Below, in pieces: positions 29,398 to 39,049 of a DNA stretch of 64,000 bases (position 1 is its first letter; every line of letters starts with the position of its first letter). The notes under the pieces were generated by a model. The model saw nothing but the letters and a program-made list of their open reading frames with translations, did not search any database and was not told the DNA's origin. The DNA comes from Aureimonas sp. AU20 (GTDB lineage: Bacteria > Pseudomonadota > Alphaproteobacteria > Rhizobiales > Rhizobiaceae), in contig NZ_CP006367.1 of assembly GCF_001442755.1 (NCBI RefSeq), positions 3,658,001 to 3,722,000 of the forward strand, written 5' to 3'. Made by a program: the position numbers and the translations under genes.

Positions 29398-32300
29398 CGG
29401 ATGGGCTCCAGTTCGGATTCCTGCCCCGCGGGCAGAGCTTCGCTCGGTGTCTTGCGTGTCATAACGCGGATCTGGCCCGCAAGCTCCCGAAGGTCGACAT
29501 CTCCCTTCATGAGAATGCGGGAGGTCTGTCCCTGCAGCCGCTCGAACTCCTCGCGGGTGAGGTCCTTCGAGGTCAGGACGAGCACGGGAATGTCGCGCCA
29601 TTCGGGGCGCGAGCGCAGCGCGTTGAGGAAGCCGAACCCGTCCATCACCGGCATGACGAGATCGAGAAGGATGAGGCCCGGTTTTTGAACGGCGACGCGC
29701 TCCAGCCCTTCCTGCCCGTTCACCGCCGTCACCACGTCCAGCCCCTCGCGCTCCAGGAGGGTCGCGGTGCGCTGAAGCGCGTCCTCGTCGTCGTCCACCG
29801 CCAGAACCAACGAATTATCGGGCGTGCGGTAGCGCGTCATGACGCTTTTCAGCTTGGTCCATTCCACCGGCTTCAGGAGATAGTCCGAAGCGCCGAGGGC
29901 GAAACCGAGACTGTGCTCGTCGATGATGGTGATCATGATAACGGGAATGTCCGTCAGCTCCGGGTCGGCCTTCAGTTCGGTCAGCACCGTCCACCCGTCC
30001 ATCTTGGGCATGGTGACGTCGAGAAGGATCACGTCGGGCTTGAGCATCCGGGCCATTTCCAGCCCGCTCAGGCCGTCCGCCGCCGTGCGGACCGAGAAGC
30101 CTTCCTTGCTGAGGAAGCGCATCATCAGCTCGCGCGCATGCGGATCGTCGTCGATCGCGAGGACCAGACCCGCCGCGCCGTGCGGCGTCGCCTCGCCGAT
30201 CGTGACCGGCGCCGTCAGCTCCGCCTCTTCCGGAGGCACTTCCACCTCGGCGGGAATGCGGATGGTGAAGGTCGTGCCGGCGCCGGGCTCGGAGCGCACG
30301 CCGATGTCGCCGCCGAGCAGGCGGCAGAAGGCGCGGGTGATGGCAAGGCCGAGGCCCGTGCCGCCGAACTTGCGCGTGGTGGAACTGTCGGCCTGCGCGA
30401 AGCGCTCGAACAGGCGGCCGACCTGCTCCTGCGTCATGCCGATGCCGGTGTCCGACACTTCGAAGGTGATCCAGTCGCGCCCATCGCCCGCCGAGCGCTT
30501 GGCGTGGAGGGTGATGACGCCGTTCTCGGTGAATTTCGAGGCGTTGGACAGGAGGTTGATGAGGCACTGGCGCAGCTTCACCTGATCGGTGTGCATCGGC
30601 CCCAGCTCGCCCTCACGCTCCACCACGAGGCGGTTGTTCTTCTTGGCGACGAGCGAGCCGACCGTGGAGGCCACCTCGTCGATCACCGTGCCGGTCTCGA
30701 AGGTCTCGGCGAAGATGTCCATACGCTCGGCCTCGATCTTGGAAAGGTCGAGCACGTCGTTGATGAGGCTGAGGAGATGGCGGGCATTGCCCTCGATCTT
30801 CTTCAGGTCGGACAGGAGATGCTCGTGGCCGAGATCCTCGACCTCCTCTTCCAGCATCTCGGCATAGCCGATGACGGCCGAGAGCGGCGTGCGCAGCTCG
30901 TGGCTCATATTGGCGATGAACTGCGACTTGGCGCGGTTGGCGTTCTCGGCCGTCTCCTTGGCGGCGGCCAGCTCGTCCTCGGCCTCGCGCTGGCTGGTGA
31001 CGTCCGTGTTGGTGCCGAACCAGCGCCGGATCACGCCCTCCTCGTCGCGGATCGGGATCGCCTGGCTGAGGAACCAGCGATAGGAGCCGTCGGCGGCGCG
31101 CAGGGGGAACGTGTCCTCCCAGGGCTGCCCCTCGGAGAAGCGCTGCATCAGCCCCTGGCGCACCCGTTCGAGATGGTCGGGATGGTGGACCTTGGTCCAG
31201 CCGAGGCCCTTCATCTCGTCCATCGTGGCGCCAGTGTAGTCGAACCAGCGCTGGTTGTACCAGTAGATCTCGCCGTTCGAACTGGCGGTCCAGGCGAACT
31301 GGGGAATGTTATCGGCGATGGCGCGGAACTGCTCGTTGGTCTCGCCGAGTTCGGCCGCCGTGCGCTTCTGGTCGGTGATGTCGGTGTGGGTGCCGATCCA
31401 TTCCAGAATGTCGCCCTCGGGCCCAAAGATCGGCACCGCGCGGGCGATCATGTCCCGCCACTCGCCGTCGAAGCGGCGCACCCGGTGCTCGATCTTGTAG
31501 ACCGATTTGGACTTCACCGCCTCGTTCCAGATGTCGGCCGAGCGCTGCCGGTCTTCCGGGTGGAGGGCGTCGATCCAGCCGAAATCGCTGTAGGCTTCCT
31601 CGCTCTGGCCGGTGAAACGTGCCCAGCCCGGCTGCTCGCCGCTGAAGCGACTGGAACTTGGCACCGACCAGACGATGGCCGATGTCGCCTCGATCAGCGA
31701 GCGGAAGCGGCTTTCGGACGCGGCGAGCCGCGCTTCGGCGCGCATACGCTTGGTGGCGTTGACGAGAGCGACGCCGGCGCCGACGACCTCCGGCCCCGCC
31801 CGGCGCCCTTCGGCATGAAGCGGGTAGAGGCTGGCGAGATAGACGCGCTCGTCCTCCCCTTCGCCGACCCGCAGTTCCACGTCGTTGTGCACCGCGCCGC
31901 GCCGCAGCGTTTCTTCGAACAGGCGCGACAGGCGCTTTCGGTCGGCGGGGAAGAGATCCAGCACGTTCGCGCCCGGCTTCGGAGCAAGGCCGCCTTCGCC
32001 CGAGACGGCGCCGAAGGCGGCGTTCATGCGCCCGAGCGTCAGGTCGCGCGAGACGAAGGCGGTGCCGATCGGCGCGTTGCTGATGACGGAACTGAGAAGA
32101 TCGGCGTTGCGCCGGCCCTCGATCTGCCGGCGAAAGGCCAGGATGGCGAGCGCGGCGGCCGAGGAGATGGCGAGAAGAAAGGCGAGATTGGAGATGAGGT
32201 CGGTTCGCCGCCCGGCCGCCATGGCCTGATCGACTCGAATCTGCGCATTGCGCTGAACGGTCGCGACCTCGGCGCGAATCTGGTCCATGACCTCCCGGCC

Positions 32301-32774
32301 CTGGCCCGAGCGAACCAGTTCGGCGGCGGGCTCGAAGCCCCCGTCGGTGCGCAGGCGCACAACCTCGGCCTCGAAGGCGCGCTCGGCCGCCGTCAGTTCG
32401 GTCAGGCGCCGGAGCCGGGCCGGGTCGGCGCCCGCCGCCTCCCAGTTCTGGCCCATCCGGTTGAGCTGCGCGTCGAGCCCGGCTTCGGCCAGGCGATAAG
32501 GCTCCAGGAAGACTTCGGTGCCGCCCAGAACGAAGCCGCGCGCCGAGGTTTCCAGCGTCACGATCATCGACAGGAAGCGTTCAGTCTGGGTTCCGACCTC
32601 CGTGTTGGCGGTCACCCGCACGTCCCGCATCCGCGTCTGCCACACCGTCCAGCCGAAGGCGGCGATGGCCAGGACCAGAAGCACGGCGGCCGTCAGCCCC
32701 GTCCGCCCCATGCCGTCCATGCGTTTGCGGCCGGTGTCATTGTCGGATGCGCTTCCGACGCCATTCTTGATCAT
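29394..32774 (-). CDS. Hybrid sensor histidine kinase (CHASE3-PAS-HisKA-HATPase-REC-REC)
   Basis: A 1,126-residue membrane kinase. A first membrane helix (TAAVLLVLAIAAFGW) leads to a CHASE3-like periplasmic helix bundle (about residues 40-180), and a second helix (LISNLAFLLAISSAAALAIL) closes it. Three PAS-type regions follow (about 220-330, 345-470 and 475-600; GWIDALHPEDRQRSADIW, TGATMDEMKGLGW). HisKA carries MSHELRTPL (His about 622). HATPase has NLLSNASKFTENG and FGGTGLGLAI. Two C-terminal receivers have Asp in VILLDVTMPKMDG and LILLDLVMPVMDG. The PAS domains have no visible haem or flavin signature. The ATG at 32774 follows a G-rich site; the frame extends 16 codons upstream. It diverges from the SLC13-type transporter gene, and functional coupling to it is possible but unproven. 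Confidence 0.93.
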   Translation of the reverse strand: MIKNGVGSASDNDTGRKRMDGMGRTGLTAAVLLVLAIAAFGWTVWQTRMRDVRVTANTEVGTQTERFLSMIVTLETSARGFVLGGTEVFLEPYRLAEAGLDAQLNRMGQNWEAAGADPARLRRLTELTAAERAFEAEVVRLRTDGGFEPAAELVRSGQGREVMDQIRAEVATVQRNAQIRVDQAMAAGRRTDLISNLAFLLAISSAAALAILAFRRQIEGRRNADLLSSVISNAPIGTAFVSRDLTLGRMNAAFGAVSGEGGLAPKPGANVLDLFPADRKRLSRLFEETLRRGAVHNDVELRVGEGEDERVYLASLYPLHAEGRRAGPEVVGAGVALVNATKRMRAEARLAASESRFRSLIEATSAIVWSVPSSSRFSGEQPGWARFTGQSEEAYSDFGWIDALHPEDRQRSADIWNEAVKSKSVYKIEHRVRRFDGEWRDMIARAVPIFGPEGDILEWIGTHTDITDQKRTAAELGETNEQFRAIADNIPQFAWTASSNGEIYWYNQRWFDYTGATMDEMKGLGWTKVHHPDHLERVRQGLMQRFSEGQPWEDTFPLRAADGSYRWFLSQAIPIRDEEGVIRRWFGTNTDVTSQREAEDELAAAKETAENANRAKSQFIANMSHELRTPLSAVIGYAEMLEEEVEDLGHEHLLSDLKKIEGNARHLLSLINDVLDLSKIEAERMDIFAETFETGTVIDEVASTVGSLVAKKNNRLVVEREGELGPMHTDQVKLRQCLINLLSNASKFTENGVITLHAKRSAGDGRDWITFEVSDTGIGMTQEQVGRLFERFAQADSSTTRKFGGTGLGLAITRAFCRLLGGDIGVRSEPGAGTTFTIRIPAEVEVPPEEAELTAPVTIGEATPHGAAGLVLAIDDDPHARELMMRFLSKEGFSVRTAADGLSGLEMARMLKPDVILLDVTMPKMDGWTVLTELKADPELTDIPVIMITIIDEHSLGFALGASDYLLKPVEWTKLKSVMTRYRTPDNSLVLAVDDDEDALQRTATLLEREGLDVVTAVNGQEGLERVAVQKPGLILLDLVMPVMDGFGFLNALRSRPEWRDIPVLVLTSKDLTREEFERLQGQTSRILMKGDVDLRELAGQIRVMTRKTPSEALPAGQESELEPIR

Positions 32775-32889
32775 CGTCGTCCCCCGGACGCGGGCGAAAC
32801 ACCTGCGCGACGGGCGGAACAACGCATCGTCCCTCCTTTCGTTCAGCCGCCGGGCGCCCCCGGCGGCAATTTTGTCGCGAGTTCCCCTG

Positions 32890-34662
32890 ATGACACTCGA
32901 TCAAGCCCTGGCGTTCGGACTTGTCGGCCTCACCGTGGCCGGGTTCGTCTGGGGGCGGCTGCCTTACGACCTGATCGCGCTGGCCGGCCTCCTGGCGGGC
33001 GTCGTGACCGGCATCGTCCCGGTCAAGGCGGCCTTCACGGGCTTCTCGGACGACGTGGTGGTGATCGTCGTGGCCGCGCTTCTGGTGAGCGCGGCGATCG
33101 CGCGCTCGGGCGTGGTGGAGGACATCATGCGCCCCTTCATGCCCTTCATGAAGACGCCGCAGCGGCAGGTCATGGTGCTGGTCGGCGCGGTGACGCTGCT
33201 CGCCATGTTCACCAAGAATGTCGGCGCGCTCGCCATGTTCATGCCCGTCGCCGCGCAGGTCTCGCGCAAGAGCGGCACCTCGATCTCGCAGCTTCTCATG
33301 CCCATGGCCTTCGGCTCGCTGATCGGCGGCCTCGTGACGCTGGTCGGCACCTCGCCCAACATCATCGTCTCGAAGATTCGCCAGGACATCACCGGCCAGC
33401 CCTTCGCCATGTTCGACTATGCGCCGGTCGGCCTCGGCGTCGTCGCGGTGGGCTTTCTCTTCCTGTGCTTCGCATCCAACCTCATTCCCAAGCGCAAGCC
33501 GGCGGGCGCGGCCGGCGACGCTTTCGCGCTCGACGCCTACACGGCGGAAGCGCAGGTGCCGGAAGGCTCGGCCTTCTCGGGGCGGACGGTGGCCGATCTC
33601 GAAGCGGCGGCCGACGGCGACATCGCCGTGCGCACGGTGATCCGCGAGCGCTTTCGCCGGCTGGAGCCGACCCCGAACCTTCTGATCCGCGAGGGAGACG
33701 ACCTTCTTCTGGTGGGCGAGCCGGAGGGTATCGAGCGCGCCGTCGCCCGCGCCGGGCTGCGCCTCACGGGCGAGCCGACGACGCAGGCCGGCGACATCGA
33801 AAGCGAAAGTGTGGTGGAGGGCGTCGTCACGCCCCAGTCGCCCATGGTCGGCTCGCGCATCGCCAAGCTTTCGCTCCCCTCCGCCCATGGCGTGACGATC
33901 CTCGCCGTCAGCCGATCGGGAACCGAAATCCGCCAGCGTCTCCATTCGCTGCGCCTGCGCGAGGGCGACGTGCTGGTCCTCAAGGGCACCAGCGAGACCG
34001 TGCCGGAAGCCCTGGCGGCGCTGAAGATCCTGCCGCTGGCCGAGCGCTCCATCGTACTCGGGCGCAACCGGCGCTCCTTCATTCCGCTGGGCGTGCTCGC
34101 CGTCGCCATGCTTCTCACGGCGACCGGGCTCGTCAGCGCGGTCGCGGCCTTCTTCGGCGCCGCCGTGGTGCTGCTTCTCCTGCGCGTCATGAGCATGCAC
34201 GAGGCCTATTCCACGGTGGAGGCCTCGGTGATCGTGCTCCTGGCCGCGCTGATCCCCCTGTCGGAGGCGATCCAGACCACGGGGGGAACGGACCTCATCG
34301 CCGGCTGGCTGTCCACCGCGCTGCACGGGCTTTCGCCTCTCACCTCGCTCTTCATGGTGACGCTGCTCGCCATGTCGGTGACGCCCTTCCTCAACAATGC
34401 CGCGACCGTGCTCATGCTGGGGCCGATCGCGGGCAGTTTGGCGCAGCGGCTCGGCCTCAATCCCGACCCGTTCCTGATGGCGGTGGCGCTGGGCGCGGCC
34501 TGCGACTTCCTCACGCCGATCGGCCACCAGTGCAACACGATCGTCATGGCGCCGGGCGGCTATCGCTTCGGCGACTATTGGCGCCTCGGCCTGCCCTTGT
34601 CGCTGATCGTTCTCTTCGTCGGCGTGCCGCTCATCGCCTTCTTCTGGCCGGTGGCGGTGTGA
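32890..34662 (+). CDS. SLC13/ArsB-type anion transporter with TrkA-C domains
   Basis: A 590-residue transporter of the DASS/citrate-transporter superfamily. The N-terminal half has five to six helices with LVGTSPNIIVSKI. A cytosolic insert (about residues 210-375) holds two TrkA-C (RCK_C) domains, where SAFSGRTVADLEAAADGDIAV begins the first and VGSRIAKLSLPSAHGVTI the second. The C-terminal half carries TPFLNNAATVLMLGP and FLTPIGHQCNTIV. Proteins of this layout (YfbS/SAC1-like) move sulfate, dicarboxylates or other anions with Na+. The TrkA-C pair suggests allosteric control by a nucleotide or ion. The substrate is undetermined. Confidence 0.88.
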   Translation: MTLDQALAFGLVGLTVAGFVWGRLPYDLIALAGLLAGVVTGIVPVKAAFTGFSDDVVVIVVAALLVSAAIARSGVVEDIMRPFMPFMKTPQRQVMVLVGAVTLLAMFTKNVGALAMFMPVAAQVSRKSGTSISQLLMPMAFGSLIGGLVTLVGTSPNIIVSKIRQDITGQPFAMFDYAPVGLGVVAVGFLFLCFASNLIPKRKPAGAAGDAFALDAYTAEAQVPEGSAFSGRTVADLEAAADGDIAVRTVIRERFRRLEPTPNLLIREGDDLLLVGEPEGIERAVARAGLRLTGEPTTQAGDIESESVVEGVVTPQSPMVGSRIAKLSLPSAHGVTILAVSRSGTEIRQRLHSLRLREGDVLVLKGTSETVPEALAALKILPLAERSIVLGRNRRSFIPLGVLAVAMLLTATGLVSAVAAFFGAAVVLLLLRVMSMHEAYSTVEASVIVLLAALIPLSEAIQTTGGTDLIAGWLSTALHGLSPLTSLFMVTLLAMSVTPFLNNAATVLMLGPIAGSLAQRLGLNPDPFLMAVALGAACDFLTPIGHQCNTIVMAPGGYRFGDYWRLGLPLSLIVLFVGVPLIAFFWPVAV

Positions 34663-34811
34663 TGTCGCCGCACGGAGCTTTGGGGGAACCGCCGTTCGCG
34701 ATAGCTCGCGAATTCAGCATGGGTTTGTTCGGAAAAGCCCCTTCCCGCCGCTAGGTTCTGCGGCAGAAACGGACCGCCGCCCCGGCGGCGTCCCTGGAGG
34801 GAAGGCAACCC

Positions 34812-35441
34812 ATGGCTCGCATTCTCGTCGTTCCCGGCTGGCGGGGCTCCGAAAACGGACATTGGCAGCGCCATCTCGCGGAAAGCGACCCGGACGCGCT
34901 CCTGGTGGAACAGGAGGATTGGGAGAACCCGATCCTCACAGACTGGCTGCACACGCTGGAGGCGCACCTAGCGGCAGCGCCCGGCGCCGTGCTGGTCGCC
35001 CACAGCCTCGGCGCGGTGCTCGTGGCGCATCTGGCCGCGCGACCTTCGGCCCAGCATGTGGCGGGCGCGCTTCTGGTGGCGCCGGCCGACACCGCCCGGA
35101 TGGCGCGCGGCGACCCGCGCTTCCTGTCCTTCGCGCCGATCCCCCGCGCGCCCCTGCCCTTCCCCTCCGTGGTGGTGGCCTCGCGGGACGATCCGTTTAT
35201 GAGCCTGTCCACCGCGCGCTCCTACGCGGGCGCCTGGGGCTCGGGCTTCATCGATCTCGGGCATGCCGGGCACATCAACCCGGCCAGCGGCTTCGGGCGT
35301 TGGCCCGAGGGCGAGACGCTGGCGCGCGACCTCGCCAACGGCTGGGATCACGAGGGGCCGCATGCGGCGGGCCCGAGCCTCTCCTCCGTCGCCCACGCGC
35401 CGATCTTCTCGTTCGGCGTCAACATGGCGTCGAGCGGGTAA
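34812..35441 (+). CDS. RBBP9/YdeN-type alpha/beta hydrolase
   Basis: A 209-residue serine hydrolase (PF06821). VVPGWRGSENGHWQ is at the N-terminus and the nucleophile elbow is AHSLGAVL (Ser near 74). The Asp is in SRDDPFMS and the catalytic His in GHAGHINPASG. GGAGGGAAGG precedes the ATG. The C-terminal 25 residues extend beyond the fold. The physiological substrate of this family in bacteria is unknown. Confidence 0.9.
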   Translation: MARILVVPGWRGSENGHWQRHLAESDPDALLVEQEDWENPILTDWLHTLEAHLAAAPGAVLVAHSLGAVLVAHLAARPSAQHVAGALLVAPADTARMARGDPRFLSFAPIPRAPLPFPSVVVASRDDPFMSLSTARSYAGAWGSGFIDLGHAGHINPASGFGRWPEGETLARDLANGWDHEGPHAAGPSLSSVAHAPIFSFGVNMASSG

Positions 35442-35484
35442 GCCACCGAGGCCGACGGTGGGCGGGAAAGCCCACCCGCCGCCT

Positions 35485-36939
35485 TCAGCCCAGCGCGAGC
35501 GCCGGCGTGCGCCCGTGCTCTTCCAGCTCCCAGACGGCGTGCCAGGCGCCGGCCTGACGCTCCACCACGAGATAGTTCCGGTCGGCCGTGTAGACCGGCC
35601 GTTGGCCCGGCAGGGGGCGCAGGCGGATCTTGCGGCCCTTGAGCGGCGATTCGCCGAGCCGCGACAGGAGCCCCAGCCCGATCGCCATGGCGCGCGGCGG
35701 CTTGGGGTGGGTGATGCCGGAGGCGACGAGCTGGTGCAGCTGGCTGCCGTCGCGAAGATCCATCGTGCCGCGCGTCGCCAGATGGATTTCGCCCGAGACG
35801 ATGGTGACGGGCGAGCGGCGGCAGACCGCCTCGCCTTCCATGAGCGCGAGAAAGCGCCGCCATTCCGCCCGATGCGCCCGGCTCTGCCACTGGTCGCGCA
35901 GATCGTCCTCGTATTGCTGCGGCCGGGGGTAGAAGTCGAGCAGCGCTTCCACGAGGCTGAGACGCGGGCCGAGCGCCGGCACGCTGGAAACGACGATGCG
36001 CCGCGCACCCTCGGGTGCCGCCGTCAACGTGGCCTCGAAGGCCGCCCAGCCCGCCTCGCCCATGACCCGGTCGGGCCGGCGCTCGGAGCGCAGGTCCGGC
36101 AGGAGAACCGACAGGCCGGGGAAATGCGCCCCTTGCGTGAAGCTCCGCCCGGTCCGGTCCGGGCAGGTTTCCGGCAGCAGGCCGTCGGCGGCGCCGAGCT
36201 GGAAGAGAAGGAACATCTCGCGCGCCGCCGCGAACAGGCCGAGCGCCACCGGGCTCTCCTGCAAACCGGGCGGATGGCTGCCCCAACCGTCGAAAATGTC
36301 GTGATCGTCCCAGATCATCAGCGAGGGAACGGCGGCGAAGAGCGCGGCCGCCGCCGGCTGGCGCAGGAGGTCGAGATAGCGGCGGAAGAAGTAGGAGCGA
36401 ACGGCCTCCTCCATCTCCGCCGTCCAAGCGACGCCGGGCCTTTCCTCGTTGGGCAGCTCGCCCCAGCGTTCGACCTCGGGATGGGCCTTGATGGCTTCGT
36501 CTGCGTAGAGCTGGTCGCCGCCATGGAGGAGAAGCGCGAAAGGCCGACGTGCGTGCTCACTCTGCAACCGGCGCCACATGACGTCGCGATCCTCGTGCGA
36601 GCGCGCCTCGTCGTCATGCTCCTGCCCGTTGCAGGACACGAAGCCGACCGCGAGGTCGCCGCTCATGTCGGTGGCGACGCGAAAGCTCCCGCCGTTCACG
36701 CCATAAGCGGCGGTCGGCGACAGGGGAAGCCGGAGATCGCTGCGCCAGACCTCGTGGCCGAACAGCGCGCCGAGTCGAACCGGCTCGCCCGCCGCCCCGC
36801 CGGGCGCCTCGAAGACCGGGGCCGGATCGCCCTGGCGCGTGACGGCGACCGCCGCCATCCGGGCTCCGTGCTCGTCCGCCCCGCGCGCGAAAAGGATCGG
36901 CCCTGCCGCAAGGCCGGTCTTTCCGTCATGTCCGGTCAA
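35485..36939 (-). CDS. PhoD-like alkaline phosphatase/phosphodiesterase
   Basis: A metallophosphatase of the PhoD-like superfamily (about 484 residues). Conserved metal-site segments are FVSCNGQ, LLHGGDQLYAD, LMIWDDHDIFDGWGS and VSGEIHLA. Unlike secreted PhoD it shows no Tat or Sec signal, so it is probably cytosolic. The TTG at 36939 follows AAGGGG at 8 nt and gives MTGHDGKTG; an upstream TTG at 36981 is less convincing. It lies just past the ABC transporter operon on the same strand, with a large hairpin between. Cytosolic PhoD-like enzymes have been linked to phosphodiester or polyphosphate-type substrates, but nothing here defines the substrate. Confidence 0.83.
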   Translation of the reverse strand: MTGHDGKTGLAAGPILFARGADEHGARMAAVAVTRQGDPAPVFEAPGGAAGEPVRLGALFGHEVWRSDLRLPLSPTAAYGVNGGSFRVATDMSGDLAVGFVSCNGQEHDDEARSHEDRDVMWRRLQSEHARRPFALLLHGGDQLYADEAIKAHPEVERWGELPNEERPGVAWTAEMEEAVRSYFFRRYLDLLRQPAAAALFAAVPSLMIWDDHDIFDGWGSHPPGLQESPVALGLFAAAREMFLLFQLGAADGLLPETCPDRTGRSFTQGAHFPGLSVLLPDLRSERRPDRVMGEAGWAAFEATLTAAPEGARRIVVSSVPALGPRLSLVEALLDFYPRPQQYEDDLRDQWQSRAHRAEWRRFLALMEGEAVCRRSPVTIVSGEIHLATRGTMDLRDGSQLHQLVASGITHPKPPRAMAIGLGLLSRLGESPLKGRKIRLRPLPGQRPVYTADRNYLVVERQAGAWHAVWELEEHGRTPALALG

Positions 36940-37053
36940 GAGAATCCCCTTCGCCGCCCTGGCTCGTTTGCCGGCTCCCAATGTCGGAAGTCGGCGGGCG
37001 GATGCAAGGGCAGCGCGCCCACACCAAGCGCGCTGGTTGCAGGGTCAGAGCCC

Positions 37054-37094
37054 GTTTGACAACTCGGTCGGGTCGGCCCGACGCGTTGTCAAAC
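37054..37094 (-). terminator. Large inverted repeat after the ABC ATPase gene
   Basis: GTTTGACAAC (37054-37063) pairs with GTTGTCAAAC (37085-37094), and an inner GTCGGG/CCCGAC stem continues the hairpin. It lies 7 bp past the stop at 37101. There is no long U run, so it could be a 3'-end stabiliser or an operator for the PhoD-like gene. Confidence 0.5.
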
Positions 37095-37100
37095 AGTCCC

Positions 37101-38228
37101 TTAGAGAATGGGCGAAAGGCTCCGTGCCGCCTCGTTCCGGGCGAGGCCGCCGGGCAGCGGGCGGTGGCTGGCGCCGGTTTCGGCGTTCAGGCACTGCACG
37201 TCGTCGGGCGAGAAGAAGACGCTCAGCCGCTCGCCGCGCGGCGGCGGAGGCGCGGCGGGGTCGTTGAACGTGTCGATCAAAAGTTCGTTAGCGCCGAAGC
37301 GGGCGCGGATGCGCACGACCGAGCCGAGAAACGCCACGTCGACGATCTCGCCTTCCAGCCGGTTGCGCCGGTCCGGCCCGGCCTGGAGCGACAGAGCCTC
37401 GGGGCGCAGCGCCAGCGTGACGCGGCTGCCCGGCTGGGCGCCCGGCGTCTCGGCATGGATTTCCTGCCCCGCCACGATCACCCGGTCGCCATGCGCCGCT
37501 TCGCCTTCCAGAAGGCCTAGGGTGCCGACGAAGGAGGCGACGAAGCGCGTGCGCGGCCGGTTGTAGATTTCGAAGGGCGTGCCGACCTGCTCCATCCGCC
37601 CCTCGCTCATGACCACGATCCGGTCCGACATGGACAGGGCCTCTTCCTGATCATGCGTGACGAAGATGGTGGTGATGCCGAGCTCGCGTTGCAGCTCGCG
37701 AATTTCCTCACGCAGCGACACGCGGATCTTGGCGTCCAGCGCCGAGAGCGGCTCGTCGAGCAGGAGGACACGCGGCTTGGGCGCGATGGCGCGGGCGAGC
37801 GCGACGCGCTGCTGCTGGCCGCCGGACAGCTGGTAGGGATAGCGATCCTTCAGATGCTGGAGCTTGATGAGGCCGAGCATCTCGTCCACCCGCGCGGCGA
37901 TCTCGGCCTTGCCGAGGCCGGCGATCTTAAGCCCGAAGGCGACATTGTCCCCGACGCTCATGTTGGGAAACAGCGCATAGGCCTGGAACACCATGCCGAT
38001 GCGCCGCGCGTTGGGCGGGGTGTCCGTCACGTCCTCGCCGGCGATGCTGACGCGGCCGGCGCTGGGCGTCTCGAAGCCGGCGACGATGCGCAGCATCGTG
38101 GTCTTGCCGCAGCCGGACGGGCCGAGAAAGGAGATGAACTCGCCTCGCTCGACCTCCAGATCGAACTCGCGCAGCACGGGCACGCCGTTGAAGCTCTTGC
38201 GAACGCCCTCGATCTTCAGAAAGCTCAT
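37101..38228 (-). CDS. ABC transporter ATPase (PotA/FbpC type) with TOBE domain
   Basis: A 375-residue ATPase. Walker A is GPSGCGKTT (residues 36-44), Q-loop FQAYALFPNMSV, signature LSGGQQQRVALARA, Walker B VLLLDEPLSALD, and switch His in FVTHDQEEAL. A C-terminal TOBE-type region (about 280-355; LALRPEALSLQ, VDVAFLGSVVRIRARF) matches importers of the spermidine/iron/thiamine group. Its ATG overlaps the stop of the upstream permease (ATGA). It is the last gene of a binding protein-permease-permease-ATPase operon. Confidence 0.93.
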   Translation of the reverse strand: MSFLKIEGVRKSFNGVPVLREFDLEVERGEFISFLGPSGCGKTTMLRIVAGFETPSAGRVSIAGEDVTDTPPNARRIGMVFQAYALFPNMSVGDNVAFGLKIAGLGKAEIAARVDEMLGLIKLQHLKDRYPYQLSGGQQQRVALARAIAPKPRVLLLDEPLSALDAKIRVSLREEIRELQRELGITTIFVTHDQEEALSMSDRIVVMSEGRMEQVGTPFEIYNRPRTRFVASFVGTLGLLEGEAAHGDRVIVAGQEIHAETPGAQPGSRVTLALRPEALSLQAGPDRRNRLEGEIVDVAFLGSVVRIRARFGANELLIDTFNDPAAPPPPRGERLSVFFSPDDVQCLNAETGASHRPLPGGLARNEAARSLSPIL

Positions 38229-39049
38229 GGCGTGGCCCGTTTGCGAAAGGGAAGGGAAAACAGGCGCGCGCGGGGCCGACCCGGCCCGCGACCGCCCGCG
38301 ACCTGCAGAAGCACCATGCAGGCCCAGGTGACGAGGAAGGAGATCACCGCCAGCGCCGCCGGCTCGTAGGCGCGGTTGGCGCCGACATTCTGCAGATAGG
38401 GCCCGAAGGCCGGCCGGTTGAGAAGGCTGGCCAGCACGAACTCACCGATCACGATGGCGAAGGTGAGAAAGGCGCCCGACAGGACGGCCGGGCGCACATT
38501 GGGCAGGATCACGTTCCAGAGGATAGCGCCGCGCTTGGCGCCGAGACTCTCGGCCGCTTCCGTCAGCGTGCGGATGTCGATCGCCTGCAGGCCGGTGTCC
38601 ACCGCACGATACATGTAGGGGAGCGCCAGCACGCTGTAGCCGAAGACCAGCAGCACGTTGGTGCCGGGCACCGTGGCGGTGAAGGGCAGCCAAGACGAGG
38701 AATTGTAGAGCCGGAGATAGCCGAAGACGAGCACGATCGGCGGGATCACCAGCGGCAGCAGCGTGACGAACTCCACCACCGGCCGCATGCGCGGCAGGCG
38801 CAGGCGCACCCAATAGGCCGTGGGCACGACGAGCGCGGCGCCGATCACGATCGTGGCGAGCGCCGCCACGGCCGAGAACAGGAACGTTTCCTGAAAGCGC
38901 TGGTCGGCGAAGACGACGCGGTAGGCCTGGAAGCTCCAGGTGCCGCGCAGCATGGACAGCGAGAACTGGAAGGTCGCCCAGAGCGGAAGCAGGAAGTAGA
39001 GGGCCGCCAGAAGGACGATGAGGGTGGAGACGATGCGGCGCGGCTTCAT
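38225..39049 (-). CDS. ABC transporter permease (PotC-like)
   Basis: A 274-residue inner-membrane permease with six helices. The EAA-type loop that contacts the ATPase is TLTEAAESLGAKRGAILWNVILPNVRP. It forms the channel with the adjacent permease. Both ends overlap neighbours by 4 bp (ATGA), so the three membrane-complex genes are translationally coupled. The ATG at 39049 was chosen over longer open frames without similarity. Confidence 0.92.
   Translation of the reverse strand: MKPRRIVSTLIVLLAALYFLLPLWATFQFSLSMLRGTWSFQAYRVVFADQRFQETFLFSAVAALATIVIGAALVVPTAYWVRLRLPRMRPVVEFVTLLPLVIPPIVLVFGYLRLYNSSSWLPFTATVPGTNVLLVFGYSVLALPYMYRAVDTGLQAIDIRTLTEAAESLGAKRGAILWNVILPNVRPAVLSGAFLTFAIVIGEFVLASLLNRPAFGPYLQNVGANRAYEPAALAVISFLVTWACMVLLQVAGGRGPGRPRARLFSLPFRKRATP

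Noticed and set aside
29685..34754. A 1,689-codon open frame on the plus strand, antisense to the hybrid kinase and running through the transporter
   Set aside because: It is a high-GC shadow: low-complexity Arg/Gly/His composition, no domain, and real genes with clear motifs occupy the other frames.
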